Counted from the first letter of the stretch, positions 47,392 to 57,674 are shown. The stretch is 64,000 nt of DNA from Nocardia carnea NBRC 14403 (GCF_000308515.1 NZ_BAFV01000025.1:1-64000); one strand, 5' to 3'. Numbers and translations are program-made. The notes: generated by a model from the sequence alone, not told the origin.

Positions 47392-49143
47392 GTGAACTCG
47401 TCCGGGCTCACTGTGGCCGCGTTGCTGGCGGCGGCGGTCGCGACGGTGACCCTCGGCGTGTACGGGGTCCGCTGGGCCCGCACCACCTCCGATTTCCTGG
47501 TGGCCTCGCGCAGTGTCGGGCCCCGGTGGAATGCCGCCGCGGTCTCGGGCGAGTACCTTTCGGCCGCGTCCTTTCTCGGTGTGGCGGGGTTGATCGCCAA
47601 GTTCGGTGCCGATGCCCTGTGGTATCCGGTGGGGTTCACGGCGGGCTATCTGGCATTACTGCTGTTCGTGGCCGCGCCGCTGCGCCGGTCCGGCGCCTAC
47701 ACCGTCCCGGATTTCGCCGAGTTCCGGCTGGGGTCGCCCCGGGCCCGCCGGTTCGCCGCCCTGGTGGTGGTGCTGGTGTGCGCGGTCTATGTGATCCCGC
47801 AATTCCAGGGCGCCGGTTTGACCCTGCGCATTCTGCTCGGGGTACCGGGGTGGGTCGGGGCGGTGGCGGTCGCCGGGATCGTGGTGGCGAATGTGGTCGG
47901 CGGCGGAATGCGTTCGATCACCCTCGTCCAGGCGTTCCAGTACTGGCTGAAGCTGACCGCGGTCGCGTTACCCGCTCTCGTTCTGCTGGGGCATTTCTTC
48001 GGTAGCGGTGCGGAGGAACGCGAGATCGGCGCGGCGGCCCCGCCGACGGTGACCGAACGCACCACCGTGGAGGTGACGACCCCGGTACTGGTGCAGTTAC
48101 CGGCGCCGCAGTGGGTTTCGGTACACGGGGAACTCGATGCCCGTCCGGTGGACGGGCCGGTGCTGCTCACCGCGGGCACCCATGAGCTGGCGCGCGATAC
48201 CCGGCTCGTCCTCGAACCGGGATCGGCGGTGCCGGTGGTGGCGGGTGCGCCGGCCGATGGGGCGCACTGGTTGCGGCCGGGTGGGGGTTTCGCCGGACCC
48301 CATCCGCAGTACCAGGTGTACTCGCTGATGATCGCGACCTTCCTGGGCACCATGGGTCTTCCGCACGTCCTGGTCCGCTTCTACACCAATCGTGACGGCC
48401 GGGCCGCGCGTGCCACCGCGCTGACGGTGATCGCGATGGTCGGGGTGTTCTACCTGTTTCCGGTGCTGCTCGGGGTGTTCGCGCGCCTCTACGTACCGCA
48501 GTTGCTGATCACCGGGACCTCCGACGCCGCGGTTCTGCTGCTGCCGTCCTCGGCGCTGGCCGGATTGCCGGGGCAGTTGCTGGCCGCTCTGGTCGCGGCG
48601 GGGGCGATGGCCGCGTTCCTGTCGACCTCCTCGGGGCTGGTGGTGAGCATCGCGGGGGTGCTGAGCACGGATGTGCTGCGCGGGCGGATCCGGGATTTCC
48701 GGCTGGCGGCGCTGGCTGCGGGGGCGGTTCCGCTGGCGTTATCGCTGTCGGTTGTTTCACTCGACCTGTCGCGCACCGTGGGGCTGGCCTTCTCGCTCGC
48801 GGCCTCCACCCTGTGCCCGCTGCTGGTGCTGGGGATCTGGTGGCGTGGGCTCACCGCGGCGGGTGCGGTGGCGGGGCTGGTGGTCGGAGGTGTCGTGGCG
48901 GGCGGTGCGACGGTGGTCTCGGTATTCGGCGGTGTTTCCCCGGAACTGGCCGGCGGCTGGCCCGCCGCGATATTCGGGTATCCCGCGGCGGTCGCGGTAC
49001 CGCTGTCGTTCGGGACGATGGTGCTGGTCAGCCGGTTCACCGCGAAACCCGCGGAGCTGGGCCGGGTTTTCGTCCGGATGCACGCGCCGGAACGGCTCGG
49101 TATGGGCGCCGACCGTGAGCCGGGAACGCGCTCGGATCGCTGA
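47392..49143 (+). CDS. Sodium:solute symporter family (SSS), acetate permease-like, with extra loop
   Basis: This 583-residue permease has about thirteen membrane helices. SSS hallmarks are SRSVGPRWNAAAVSGEYLSAASFLGVAGL, GGGMRSITLVQAFQYWLKL and TMGLPHVLVRFYT. It differs from the second symporter by about 100 residues (roughly 205-305) inserted in an outside loop; that segment (VTERTTVEVTTPVLVQLPAPQW) looks like a small beta domain. The start is a GTG after GGGGGAGCAGC. Substrates are probably short-chain monocarboxylates; the exact one is unknown. The LytTR regulator upstream suggests substrate-induced control. Confidence 0.88.
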   Translation: MNSSGLTVAALLAAAVATVTLGVYGVRWARTTSDFLVASRSVGPRWNAAAVSGEYLSAASFLGVAGLIAKFGADALWYPVGFTAGYLALLLFVAAPLRRSGAYTVPDFAEFRLGSPRARRFAALVVVLVCAVYVIPQFQGAGLTLRILLGVPGWVGAVAVAGIVVANVVGGGMRSITLVQAFQYWLKLTAVALPALVLLGHFFGSGAEEREIGAAAPPTVTERTTVEVTTPVLVQLPAPQWVSVHGELDARPVDGPVLLTAGTHELARDTRLVLEPGSAVPVVAGAPADGAHWLRPGGGFAGPHPQYQVYSLMIATFLGTMGLPHVLVRFYTNRDGRAARATALTVIAMVGVFYLFPVLLGVFARLYVPQLLITGTSDAAVLLLPSSALAGLPGQLLAALVAAGAMAAFLSTSSGLVVSIAGVLSTDVLRGRIRDFRLAALAAGAVPLALSLSVVSLDLSRTVGLAFSLAASTLCPLLVLGIWWRGLTAAGAVAGLVVGGVVAGGATVVSVFGGVSPELAGGWPAAIFGYPAAVAVPLSFGTMVLVSRFTAKPAELGRVFVRMHAPERLGMGADREPGTRSDR

Positions 49144-49228
49144 ACCGCCGCGGGTCGATCCGGGTTTCGGACCCGACCGCTCATCGCGTCACAGCGACCA
49201 TTCACCGCACAGTCGCCTACCTTCGCCG

Positions 49229-49244
49229 AGTGACCGCGATCACA
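49229..49244. promoter_or_regulatory. CRP-like site upstream of the acetate permease operon
   Basis: AGTGA-CCGCGA-TCACA matches TGTGA-N6-TCACA at all but the first base. It lies 162 nt before the DUF485 ATG in the 247-bp gap between the two transporter units. Confidence 0.55.
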
Positions 49245-49313
49245 TCTGTTGCGGCCGGACCGAGCTCGCTAGCTTCAGTTCAGGTAACACACATCACATT
49301 GCGAGGACCATGC

Positions 49314-49394
49314 ATGACCGAGTCAGGGCCCGGAGGCGGCAGCCTGCGTAACCACGTAGGGCCCCTCGGGCATGCAGAGAGAGATGCAGCATGA
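49314..49394 (+). other. Possible 26-residue uORF coupled to the DUF485 gene
   Basis: An ATG with GAGGA 6 nt upstream opens MTESGPGGGSLRNHVGPLGH and reaches a TGA overlapping the DUF485 ATG (ATGA at 49391-49394). The DUF485 gene also has a GAGAGAGA stretch of its own. Translation is unproven. Confidence 0.3.
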
Positions 49395-49744
49395 CCGATA
49401 CGGATCTCGACGACAGCGGCGGGCAGCCCACGGCGCCCCCCGATTTCGTCGCAGTACAAGCCAGCCCGGAGTTCACCGAACTCCGTAATCGGCTGCGCCG
49501 CTTCATTTTCCCCATGACCGCCTTGTTCCTGCTCTGGTACCTCGGCTATGTGCTGCTCGGCGCCTACGCGCACGATTTCATGGGCACCGAGGTTTTCGGT
49601 GAGGTCAATATCGGGCTGCTGCTCGGCCTGGGACAGTTCGTCTCGACCTTCCTCATCACCGGTCTCTACGTCCGGTTCGCCAATCGGGAACTGGACCCGC
49701 GCGCCGCTGCGCTGCGCGCCGAACTGGAAGGAAGCGGGTCGTGA
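49391..49744 (+). CDS. DUF485 membrane protein
   Basis: This 117-residue protein has a hydrophilic N-terminus, the FTELRNRLRRFIFPMTALFLLWY segment and a second helix (GLLLGLGQFVSTFLITGLYV), followed by the charged end FANRELDPRA. This is the typical DUF485 (YjcH) pattern: two membrane helices with an Arg-rich entry. In E. coli yjcH sits between acs and actP. Here its stop overlaps the GTG of the permease gene, so both are co-translated. The biochemical role is unknown. Confidence 0.9.
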   Translation: MTDTDLDDSGGQPTAPPDFVAVQASPEFTELRNRLRRFIFPMTALFLLWYLGYVLLGAYAHDFMGTEVFGEVNIGLLLGLGQFVSTFLITGLYVRFANRELDPRAAALRAELEGSGS

Positions 49745-51372
49745 CCACGCTCTACGCCGCCGACGGCGCGGTCGGCAACCCCGCGGCCAATATCGGCATC
49801 TTCGCCCTGTTCGTCGTTGTCACGATGATCGTGGTGTTCTGGGCCGGCCGCAACACCTCCGGCGCCACCGACTATTTCACCGGCGGCCGCGGATTCACCG
49901 GCCCGCAGAACGGGGTCGCCATCGCCGGCGACTATCTGTCCGCCGCAAGCTTCCTGGGGATTGCCGGCGCCATAGCCGTCTACGGGTACGACGGATTCCT
50001 GTACTCGATCGGCTTCTTGGTGGCCTGGCTGGTGGCCCTGCTGCTGGTGGCCGAAATGCTGCGCAACACCGGCAAATTCACGATGGCCGATGTGCTGAGC
50101 TTCCGGCTGCAGCAGCGCCCGGTGCGCACCGCGGCCGCGATCACGACGCTGGCGGTATCGCTGTTCTATCTGCTCGCGCAGATGGCCGGTGCGGGCGGTC
50201 TGGTGGCGCTGTTGCTGAACGTATCGAGCGAGGCCGGGCAGGCCTTGGTGATCGCCGTGGTCGGTGTGCTGATGATCGTCTACGTACTGGTCGGCGGGAT
50301 GAAGGGCACCACCTGGGTGCAGATCATCAAGGCGGTCCTGCTGATCGCGGGCGCGGCCGTGATGACCGTGATGGTGCTGGCGAAATTCGGATTCAACCCG
50401 TCCGACATCCTGAGCGGGGCCCAGAGTGCGATCACCGGATCCACCGACTCGAAGGTCGCCGCGCGTGATGTCCTGGCGCCCGGCGCGCAATACGGCGGCA
50501 GCGAAATGTCGAAACTGAACTTCTTGTCGCTGGGTCTGGCTCTGGTACTCGGTACCGCGGGCCTGCCGCATGTGCTGATGCGTTTCTACACGGTGCCGAC
50601 CGCGAAAGAGGCACGCCGCTCGGTGGTCTGGGCGATCGGCCTGATCGGCGCCTTCTACCTGTTCACCCTCGTTCTGGGCTACGGTGCGGCGGCCCTGGTC
50701 GGCCCCGACCGCATTCTGTCAGCGGCCGGTGGGCAGAATGCGGCGGCTCCGCTGCTGGCCTTCGAACTGGGTGGGGTGATCCTGCTCGGCGTGATCTCGG
50801 CGGTGGCCTTCGCGACCATCCTCGCGGTGGTCGCCGGACTCACCATCACCGCCTCGGCCTCGTTCGCGCACGATATCTACGCCAATGTGATCCGCCGCGG
50901 AAAGGTGGACGACAACGCCCAGGTGCGGGTCTCCCGGATCACCGCCGTGGTGATCGGCGTACTCGCCATCGGGCTGGGCATCCTGGCCAACGGGCAGAAC
51001 ATCGCGTTCCTGGTGGCGCTGGCGTTCGCGGTCGCGGCCTCGGCCAATCTGCCGACCATCCTGTACTCGCTGTTCTGGCGCCGTTTCAACACCCGGGGCG
51101 CACTGTTCAGCATGTACGGCGGGCTGATCTCCACCATCGTGCTCATCGTGTTCTCCCCGGCCGTCTCCGGCTCGGCGAGCGCCATGCTCCCGAGTATGGA
51201 TTTCGACTGGTTCCCGCTGTCGAACCCGGGCATCGTCTCCATCCCGCTGGCCTTCGTGCTCGGCGTGGTGGGCACCTATCTGGGCGGTAACGACGAGGAT
51301 CCGGCCAAGGCCGCGGAAATGGAGGTCAGGGCACTGACCGGCGTCGGCGCAGAAAAGGCCGTCGCGCACTGA
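49741..51372 (+). CDS. actP: Cation/acetate symporter ActP-like (SSS family)
   Basis: This 543-residue permease has about thirteen helices. Signatures are FTGGRGFTGPQNGVAIAGDYL, SAASFLGIAGAIAVYGYDGFLYSIGF, LVGGMKGTTWVQIIKA and GTAGLPHVLMRFYTVPTAKEARRS, which closely follow ActP/MctC-type acetate and propionate permeases. The GTG overlaps the DUF485 stop. The C-terminal tail is short and charged. A CRP-type site upstream would fit control by carbon status. Two terminator hairpins follow. Confidence 0.92.
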   Translation: MTTLYAADGAVGNPAANIGIFALFVVVTMIVVFWAGRNTSGATDYFTGGRGFTGPQNGVAIAGDYLSAASFLGIAGAIAVYGYDGFLYSIGFLVAWLVALLLVAEMLRNTGKFTMADVLSFRLQQRPVRTAAAITTLAVSLFYLLAQMAGAGGLVALLLNVSSEAGQALVIAVVGVLMIVYVLVGGMKGTTWVQIIKAVLLIAGAAVMTVMVLAKFGFNPSDILSGAQSAITGSTDSKVAARDVLAPGAQYGGSEMSKLNFLSLGLALVLGTAGLPHVLMRFYTVPTAKEARRSVVWAIGLIGAFYLFTLVLGYGAAALVGPDRILSAAGGQNAAAPLLAFELGGVILLGVISAVAFATILAVVAGLTITASASFAHDIYANVIRRGKVDDNAQVRVSRITAVVIGVLAIGLGILANGQNIAFLVALAFAVAASANLPTILYSLFWRRFNTRGALFSMYGGLISTIVLIVFSPAVSGSASAMLPSMDFDWFPLSNPGIVSIPLAFVLGVVGTYLGGNDEDPAKAAEMEVRALTGVGAEKAVAH

Positions 51373-51380
51373 TACCGGGA

Positions 51381-51408
51381 CCCGGATGCCGTGTCGGCGG
51401 CATCCGGG
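51381..51408 (+). terminator. Terminator after actP
   Basis: CCCGGATGCCG (51381-51391) and CGGCATCCGGG (51398-51408) form a perfect 11-bp stem with a 6-nt loop, 9 nt after the stop. Confidence 0.8.
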
Positions 51409-51424
51409 CGATTCCCGGCAGCGA

Positions 51425-51464
51425 GGGCCGGACCCCGTTCTGTGAGGGTGAACGGGGCCCGGCC
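51425..51464. terminator. Bidirectional terminator between actP and the kinase gene
   Basis: The arm GGCCGGACCCCGTTC (51426-51440) pairs with GAACGGGGCCCGGCC (51450-51464) with one mismatch and a 9-nt loop. It sits 11 nt from the kinase stop and can serve both strands. Confidence 0.75.
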
Positions 51465-51475
51465 TCCTCCTGTGC

Positions 51476-52654
51476 TCAGGGCCGGATTCCGGCCCGGAAT
51501 TTCGGCACCCGCATACTCACCTTCGTGCCCGCCCCCGGCGCCGTATCCACCACCAGCCCGTAGTCGTTGCCGAACGCCGCGCGTAACCGATCGTCCACAT
51601 TGGCCAGCCCGATATGCGGTGCCTCGCGTACGTCGCCGGCGGCATCCAGCGTCCCGGACCGTAAAACCTCCGGGTCCATTCCGGCACCGTCGTCCTCCAC
51701 GCTGATCAGGCAGTCGGTACCGGCGTCGAGCGCTTCGATGGTCACCGTGCCACCCCCGGGCCGGCCGGCCAGCCCGTGCCGGACTGCGTTCTCCACCAGC
51801 GGTTGCAACGCGAGAAACGGCAGCGTCACACCGAGCACTTCCGGCGCGATCCGCAACCGCACCTGCAGCGCCGGCCCGAACCGGGCGCGTTCCAATTCCA
51901 GATACCGTTCGATATTGCTGAGTTCATCGGCCAGCACGGTGTATTCACCGGCGACCCGGAACGAATAGCGGGTGAAATCGGCGAAATCCAGGATGAGCTC
52001 GCGAGCCCGCCCGGGATCGGTGCGCACGAACGAGGCGATGGTGTTGAGTGCGTTGTAGATGAAATGCGGACTGATCTGCGCTCGCAGCGCCCGCACCTCC
52101 GCACGATCCAGCCGGGCCCGGGAGGCGTCGAGTTCGGCCAGTTCCAGCTGACCGCATGCATAGCGGGCGACCTCGGCCAGCGCGCCGAGGGTACCGGGTC
52201 CGGGCCGGGCCGAGGTGACCATACCCAGCGCTCCCGCCACGGCGTCGCTGTCGGTGAGCAGCGGCTGGGCCACCAGGGTGCGGCCCGGATGCTCGGGATC
52301 GGGCAGATGAACGAGTACCGGCCGCTGCCCCGCGATGGCCTCGCGGACGGCCGCGGTGAACTCATCCGCTGAGACGTGCTGCGCGCCGTCCCATGCCAGG
52401 AGTTCCCCGTCGGGATCGGCCACTCCGAGCCCTTCGGCGCCGACGAGCGCCCGCAGATGCGGGACGGCATCGAGCGCCGAGGTGGCAGTGAGACCGCGAC
52501 GCAATGACCGGGCCGCCAGCGAAGCAGTGTGCAGTGCCGCGTGCACCGCGCGTTCCGCGGGCGTGGTGACCATCCGTCTCGGCCGGGCCCAGACCAGCAG
52601 CGCCACCGCGAGCAGCGCCGCGGAAGCACAGATCGCGACGACGGTCGCGGCCAT
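51476..52654 (-). CDS. LytS-type sensor histidine kinase
   Basis: This 392-residue protein begins with one membrane helix (about 2-22). A GAF-like sensor region (about 60-170) precedes a kinase of the LytS/YehU class (His_kinase PF06580). The phospho-acceptor is H197 in [15 protein letters not shown], and the ATP-binding domain carries [12 protein letters not shown] (N box), EDDGAGM and [16 protein letters not shown]. These kinases pair with LytTR regulators; the only one in the window is at 46198-46938, beyond the two symporters. The full multi-helix 5TM-Lyt sensor is missing, so sensing may be cytoplasmic. Confidence 0.92.
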   Translation of the reverse strand: MAATVVAICASAALLAVALLVWARPRRMVTTPAERAVHAALHTASLAARSLRRGLTATSALDAVPHLRALVGAEGLGVADPDGELLAWDGAQHVSADEFTAAVREAIAGQRPVLVHLPDPEHPGRTLVAQPLLTDSDAVAGALGMVTSARPGPGTLGALAEVARYACGQLELAELDASRARLDRAEVRALRAQISPHFIYNALNTIASFVRTDPGRARELILDFADFTRYSFRVAGEYTVLADELSNIERYLELERARFGPALQVRLRIAPEVLGVTLPFLALQPLVENAVRHGLAGRPGGGTVTIEALDAGTDCLISVEDDGAGMDPEVLRSGTLDAAGDVREAPHIGLANVDDRLRAAFGNDYGLVVDTAPGAGTKVSMRVPKFRAGIRP

Positions 52655-52722
52655 TCGGCGACCCCTTCTCTCCTCCGGACCATCCGCCGGCTCGCCGGCC
52701 GGGGCCGGTCATCGTCTCACGC

Positions 52723-52752
52723 TTCCCGCAGCAACCGCCATTGCTGCGGGAA
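52723..52752 (-). terminator. Terminator downstream of the small secreted protein gene
   Basis: TTCCCGCAGCAA (52723-52734) and TTGCTGCGGGAA (52741-52752) are perfect 12-bp complements with a 6-nt loop, about 150 nt past the stop of the minus-strand gene at 52901 and before the kinase start. Confidence 0.7.
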
Positions 52753-52900
52753 ACCTTCTCCGGAGGCGATAACCGGCCCGGGCCGGCGAGTCGGCAGACG
52801 GGGGGATCGGTGCGTGGGAGAGCGGGGCCGGCCGGGAGATACCCCGGGCTGTACCGGGCCGGTCGTGACCAGCGCGCTTCGCGCTATCGGGGGCCGCCGC

Positions 52901-53350
52901 TCACCCCCGGTACTCGGTGACGGTGAAGTCCACCGAACCGGGTTCGGGTACGTGCGCCGCGCCGACTGTGATGGTCGCGGTGAACCGGCCCACGCCGGGG
53001 TGGAACAGCGCGGAGCGCCCGTCGTTCATCCAGTGCCCGGGCCCGTTCGCCGTCTGCGTGACCGATCCGGTGGCACCGGTATCGAGATTGCGCCAGTTCA
53101 GGGTTACCGGCAGGGTGCACGAGCCGACGCCGAACATGATGGTCGAGACGGTGAAAGCCGCGTGCTCGGGATAGGCGTCGCCGGTGACGGAAGCGTCGAG
53201 CTGGGCGACGCAGGCGCCCTGGGCGAGCGAATAGACGGGCTGGAACGAGCCGCCGTCCGCCGCCGCGGGTGCCGCGGTGGCCGTGAGCGCCCCCACCGTC
53301 AGCGCCGTCGCGGCCGCCGGGAGGGCGAACGCCGTCATACGTGCTGTCAT
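52901..53350 (-). CDS. Small secreted protein of unknown function
   Basis: This 149-residue protein has a clear signal peptide (about 1-31, [23 protein letters not shown]) and a mature beta-rich domain with two cysteines (GACVAQLD and GSCTLPVT) that probably form one disulfide. GAGGTGAACG lies just upstream of the ATG at 53350. It resembles a small immunoglobulin-like secreted domain, but I recognise no family. It is divergent from dnaE and has its own terminator. Confidence 0.75.
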   Translation of the reverse strand: MTARMTAFALPAAATALTVGALTATAAPAAADGGSFQPVYSLAQGACVAQLDASVTGDAYPEHAAFTVSTIMFGVGSCTLPVTLNWRNLDTGATGSVTQTANGPGHWMNDGRSALFHPGVGRFTATITVGAAHVPEPGSVDFTVTEYRG

Positions 53351-53638
53351 CGTTCACCTCGCTGGGTCGTTCGTGGGCTTTGCGGGGTCGATCCGCGGGG
53401 GTCCGGGCCGTGGTGGTGCAGGTGGACCTCCGAACCTCCGGTTGATCCGATCGTGACGCGGCCCGACCCTACCAGCGTCCGGCGCGGCCGGTGGCCGATT
53501 CGGCGGCGCCGCAAGGTCGCCGGGGAAGCGACACGCCGGTTCCCGCCTGGCACGCCGATCCGGGGGCGAGGCTGTCGGTGCGTACGCATAAACTCGCTAC
53601 ACCAACCCCCGCCGAGCCACTGGGAGGAAGGACAGATC

Positions 53639-56600
53639 TTGGCCTCGTCCGGATTCGTTCATCTGCACAACCACACCGAGTACTCGATGCTCGACGGTGC
53701 CGCCAAGATCTCGCCGCTGTTCTCCGAGGCCGATCGCCTCGGTATGACCGCGGTCGGGATGACCGACCACGGCAATATGTACGGTGCCGCGGAGTTCTAC
53801 AACTCGGCGACGAAGGCCGGGATCAAACCCATCATCGGGATCGAGGCCTATATCGCGCCCGGTTCCCGGTTCGACACCAAACGTATCCAGTGGGGCGATC
53901 CGAGCCAGAAGAGCGATGATGTCTCGGGCTCGGGTGCCTACACCCATATGACCATGGTCGCCGAGAACGCGACCGGCCTGCGCAACCTGTTCAAGCTGTC
54001 GTCGCTGGCCAGTATCGAGGGCCAGCTCGGTAAATGGGCGCGGATGGACGAGGAGCTCATCGCCACGTATGCCGAGGGCATCATCGCCACCACCGGCTGC
54101 CCGTCCGGCGAGGTACAGACCCGGTTGCGGCTCGGGCACGAGCGGGAGGCGCTCGAGGCTGCCGCGAAGTGGCAGGAGATCTTCGGCAAGGACAACTTCT
54201 TCCTCGAGCTGATGGACCACGGCCTGTCCATCGAGACGCGGGTTCGCTCCGGCCTGATCGAAATCGGCAAGAAGCTGGGTATCCCGCCGCTGGCCACCAA
54301 CGACTGCCATTACGTGCACGAATCCGATTCGACCAATCACGAAGCGCTGCTGTGCATCCAGACCGGTAAGACGCTGTCGGATCCCAATCGGTTCAAATTC
54401 GGCGGTAGCGGCTACTTCCTGAAGTCGGCCGCGGAGATGCGGAAACTCTGGGATGCCGAAGTGCCCGGGGCCTGCGACAACACGGTGCTGATCGGCGAAC
54501 GCGTCGAGTCCTACGAGGAGATCTGGACCCACCGCGACCGGATGCCCAAATTCCCGGTCCCCGAGGGCGAGACCGAGGCATCGTGGCTGCGCAAGGAGGT
54601 CGCGCGCGGGCTGGAATACCGTTTCCCGGACGGTGTCCCGCAGAAGTACCTCGACCAGGCCGAATACGAGATCGGCGTCATCCTGGAGATGGGCTTCCCG
54701 GCCTACTTCCTGGTCGTCGGCGATCTGATCAACCATGCCCGCGAGGTCGGTATCCGGGTCGGTCCCGGCCGTGGTTCGGCGGCCGGTTCGCTGGTCGCCT
54801 ACGCGCTCAAGATCACCAATATCGACCCGCTGCCGCACGGTCTGCTGTTCGAGCGGTTCCTCAACCCCGAGCGCGTATCGATGCCCGATATCGATATCGA
54901 CTTCGACGATCGCCGCCGCGGCGAGATGGTGCGCTACGCCACCGAGAAGTGGGGGAGCGACCGGGTCGCCCAGGTGATCACCTTCGGCACCATCAAGACC
55001 AAGGCGGCCATCAAGGATTCCGCCCGGGTACTGTTCGGGCAGCCGGGTTTCGCGATCGCCGACCAGATCACCAAGGCGCTACCGCCGCCGATCATGGCCA
55101 AGGATATCTCGGTTGCCGGGATCACCGATCCCGAACACGAGCGCTACAAAGAGGCCGCCGAGGTCCGCACGCTCATCGAGTCCAATCCGGATATCGCCAA
55201 GATCTACGACACCGCGAAGGGCCTGGAGGGCCTGATCCGCAACGCGGGCGTGCACGCCTGTGCGGTGATCATGTCGTCGGAGCCGCTGACCGACGCCATC
55301 CCGGTGTGGAAGCGAGCTCAGGACGGCGCCATCATCACCGGCTGGGACTATCCGTCCTGTGAGGCCATCGGCCTGCTGAAGATGGACTTCCTGGGCCTGC
55401 GCAACCTCACGGTGCTCGGCGACGCGATCCACAACGCCAAATCCAACCGCGGTGTCGATGTCGACCTGGACTCGCTGCCGCTGGACGATCCGAAAACCTT
55501 CGAACTGCTCGCCCGCGGTGACACCCTGGGCGTGTTCCAGCTCGACGGCGGGCCGATGCGCGATCTGCTGCGCCGGATGCAACCCAACGCCTTCGAGGAC
55601 ATCGTGGCCGTCGGCGCGCTGTACCGCCCCGGCCCGATGGGCATGAACGCGCACAACGACTACGCCGACCGCAAGAACAAGCGCCAAGAGGTCAAACCGA
55701 TCCACCCGGAGCTCGAGGAACCGCTGAGTGAGATCCTCGGCGAAACCTACGGTCTGATCGTCTACCAAGAGCAGATCATGCACGTCGCCCAGAAAGTGGC
55801 CGGGTACTCGCTCGGACGAGCCGATATCCTGCGCCGCGCGATGGGTAAGAAGAAGGCCGAGGTCCTCGCGCAGGAATTCGAGGGGTTCGAGAAAGGTATG
55901 CAGGAGAACGGTTTCTCCAAGGCCGCCATCAAGGCGCTGTGGGACACCATCCTCCCGTTCGCCGGATACGCGTTCAACAAATCGCATGCCGCCGCCTACG
56001 GCCTGGTGTCGTACTGGACGGCCTACTTCAAGGCCAATTATCCCGCGGAGTACATGGCCGCGCTGCTCACCAGCGTCGGTGACGACAAGGACAAGGCCGC
56101 GGTCTACCTGGCGGATTGCCGGCGCCTCGGGATCACGGTGCTGCCGCCGGATGTCAACGAATCCGAGCACAACTTCACCTCGGTCGGCAAGGACATCCGC
56201 TTCGGTATGGGGGCGGTCCGCAATGTCGGTACCAACGTGGTGTCGTCGATCATCTCGGCGCGTGCGGAGAAATCGAAATTCACCGATTTCTCCGACTACC
56301 TGAACAAGATCGATGCCGTGGCCTGCACCAAGAAGGTCACCGAATCACTGATCAAGGCCGGTGCCTTCGACGATCTGGGGCATCCCCGCAAGGGGCTCAT
56401 GCTCGTGCATTCCGATGCGATCGACGCGGTGATGTCCACCAAGAAGGCCGAGGCCATCGGCCAGTTCGACCTTTTCGGTGGGATGGGCGAAGAGGGCGAG
56501 GAATCCATGTCCTCGGTCTTCGATGTGAAGGTGCCCGACGAGGAATGGGACAGCAAACACCGCCTCGCACTGGAACGGGAGATGCTCGGCCTCTACGTGT

Positions 56601-57184
56601 CCGGTCATCCGCTCAACGGAATCGACCATGTGCTCGCCGCCGCGGCCGATACCCAGATCCCGGCAATTCTCGAGGGCGATATCAAGGACGGCACCCAGGT
56701 GACCGTCGGCGGCATCTTGGCCTCGGTGAACCGCCGGATCAACAAGAACGGCCTGGCCTGGGCCTCGGCGCAGCTCGAGGATCTCACCGGTGGTATCGAG
56801 GTGCTGTTCTTCCCGCAGGCCTACTCCGTCTACGGAATGGACGTGGTGGAGGACGCGGTGGTGCTGGTGAAGGCCCGGGTCTCCATGCGCGACGACCGAA
56901 TCTCGCTCATCGCCAACGATCTCGCCGTCCCGGACCTGTCCGCGATCGGGGTGGCGAAACCGCTGGCAGTGACCATCTCCACCCGGATGTGCACCCGGGA
57001 CAAGATCAGCGAGTTGAAGCGGGTGCTCTCCCGGCACCCCGGCACCTCCGATGTGCACGTGCGGCATGTGGGCGCCCGGGAAAAGACCACGCTGCTCAAA
57101 CTCGACGACAGCCTCCGGGTCGAACCGTCGTCGGCCCTCATGGGCGACCTGAAAGCTCTACTGGGTCCCGGCTGCCTGACCTGA
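53639..57184 (+). CDS. dnaE: DNA polymerase III alpha subunit DnaE1
   Basis: This is the replicative C-family polymerase. From the TTG at 53639 (GGAGGAAGGA upstream) it has 1181 residues, matching mycobacterial DnaE1. Residues 1-280 form the PHP domain ([16 protein letters not shown], then [10 protein letters not shown]), the proofreading exonuclease in actinobacteria. The polymerase active site has [12 protein letters not shown] with the metal aspartates D417 and D419, and the fingers contain [19 protein letters not shown] helix-hairpin-helix and an OB fold (about 985-1065) follow. An upstream extension of the frame is not conserved and is rejected. The enzyme partners the beta clamp and the tau complex. 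Confidence 0.97.
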   Translation: MASSGFVHLHNHTEYSMLDGAAKISPLFSEADRLGMTAVGMTDHGNMYGAAEFYNSATKAGIKPIIGIEAYIAPGSRFDTKRIQWGDPSQKSDDVSGSGAYTHMTMVAENATGLRNLFKLSSLASIEGQLGKWARMDEELIATYAEGIIATTGCPSGEVQTRLRLGHEREALEAAAKWQEIFGKDNFFLELMDHGLSIETRVRSGLIEIGKKLGIPPLATNDCHYVHESDSTNHEALLCIQTGKTLSDPNRFKFGGSGYFLKSAAEMRKLWDAEVPGACDNTVLIGERVESYEEIWTHRDRMPKFPVPEGETEASWLRKEVARGLEYRFPDGVPQKYLDQAEYEIGVILEMGFPAYFLVVGDLINHAREVGIRVGPGRGSAAGSLVAYALKITNIDPLPHGLLFERFLNPERVSMPDIDIDFDDRRRGEMVRYATEKWGSDRVAQVITFGTIKTKAAIKDSARVLFGQPGFAIADQITKALPPPIMAKDISVAGITDPEHERYKEAAEVRTLIESNPDIAKIYDTAKGLEGLIRNAGVHACAVIMSSEPLTDAIPVWKRAQDGAIITGWDYPSCEAIGLLKMDFLGLRNLTVLGDAIHNAKSNRGVDVDLDSLPLDDPKTFELLARGDTLGVFQLDGGPMRDLLRRMQPNAFEDIVAVGALYRPGPMGMNAHNDYADRKNKRQEVKPIHPELEEPLSEILGETYGLIVYQEQIMHVAQKVAGYSLGRADILRRAMGKKKAEVLAQEFEGFEKGMQENGFSKAAIKALWDTILPFAGYAFNKSHAAAYGLVSYWTAYFKANYPAEYMAALLTSVGDDKDKAAVYLADCRRLGITVLPPDVNESEHNFTSVGKDIRFGMGAVRNVGTNVVSSIISARAEKSKFTDFSDYLNKIDAVACTKKVTESLIKAGAFDDLGHPRKGLMLVHSDAIDAVMSTKKAEAIGQFDLFGGMGEEGEESMSSVFDVKVPDEEWDSKHRLALEREMLGLYVSGHPLNGIDHVLAAAADTQIPAILEGDIKDGTQVTVGGILASVNRRINKNGLAWASAQLEDLTGGIEVLFFPQAYSVYGMDVVEDAVVLVKARVSMRDDRISLIANDLAVPDLSAIGVAKPLAVTISTRMCTRDKISELKRVLSRHPGTSDVHVRHVGAREKTTLLKLDDSLRVEPSSALMGDLKALLGPGCLT

Positions 57185-57189
57185 CCGCG

Positions 57190-57236
57190 CCGGGGTTTCG
57201 TGCTGGACACAGCGGGCGTGTCCAACGGTACCCCGG
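57190..57236 (+). terminator. Terminator after dnaE
   Basis: This is a nested stem: CCGGGGT (57190-57196) with ACCCCGG (57230-57236) outside, and TGGACAC (57204-57210) with GTGTCCA (57218-57224) inside, beginning 5 nt after the stop. Confidence 0.7.
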
Positions 57237-57270
57237 CCCCAGCACCTGAACCGGGAGCGCACTGTCTCGA

Positions 57271-57290
57271 GGCTCTGCAGTGGCAGAGCC
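57271..57290. terminator. Second hairpin between dnaE and the WXG100 gene
   Basis: GGCTCTGC (57271-57278) and GCAGAGCC (57283-57290) form a perfect 8-bp stem with loop AGTG, probably serving the minus-strand operon. Confidence 0.65.
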
Positions 57291-57356
57291 CTCGCAGGCA
57301 ATGTGGGGCTGCGCCCCTGACCGGTAGCGCTGATCCGAACGTGATTCCGGAAGGGA

Positions 57357-57674
57357 TTACTGCGGGGCGGTGGCGTTGAGTGCGGCGGCGTTGGTTTCGT
57401 CCTGGTTGCCGAAATTCGTCGCGACGGCCCCGACGCCGTCACCGACCCCGTTCACCGCCTGGTTGAGCAGGTTCAGCCCGGTGAGTCCTTCCTCGGCGCC
57501 GGGCTTGTACGTTTCGGCGAACTTCTGGCCGATTTCGTCGCCGCCCCAGCATTCGCCCTCGCCGTTGATCACCCCGAGCGCCGCGTTCACCGCATCGGCC
57601 ACCTGGTCGGCCACCCTGGAGATGGCGGGCCGCGCCGCCTGCAGAGCTTCTTCGTCGACCTTGATCTCGCTCAT
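57357..57674 (-). CDS. WXG100-type (ESAT-6-like) protein
   Basis: This 105-residue helical protein has the WxG turn at W43-G44-G45 in GECWGGDEIGQKF, between two helical arms, the length and layout of WXG100 substrates of type VII (ESX) secretion. The conserved YxxxD/E export signal is not clear at the C-terminus, which ends in an Asn/Ala-rich tail. Its ATG overlaps the stop of a YbaB/EbfC-like gene, a pairing common in Nocardia and mycobacteria. No ESX ATPase or membrane gene is in the window, so secretion is inferred from the family. Confidence 0.8.
   Translation of the reverse strand: MSEIKVDEEALQAARPAISRVADQVADAVNAALGVINGEGECWGGDEIGQKFAETYKPGAEEGLTGLNLLNQAVNGVGDGVGAVATNFGNQDETNAAALNATAPQ

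Noticed and set aside
52529..53638. A 370-codon N-terminal extension of DnaE
   Set aside because: The upstream frame runs antisense through a kinase and a secreted protein gene. The PHP domain begins right after the TTG at 53639, which has a strong ribosome-binding site.
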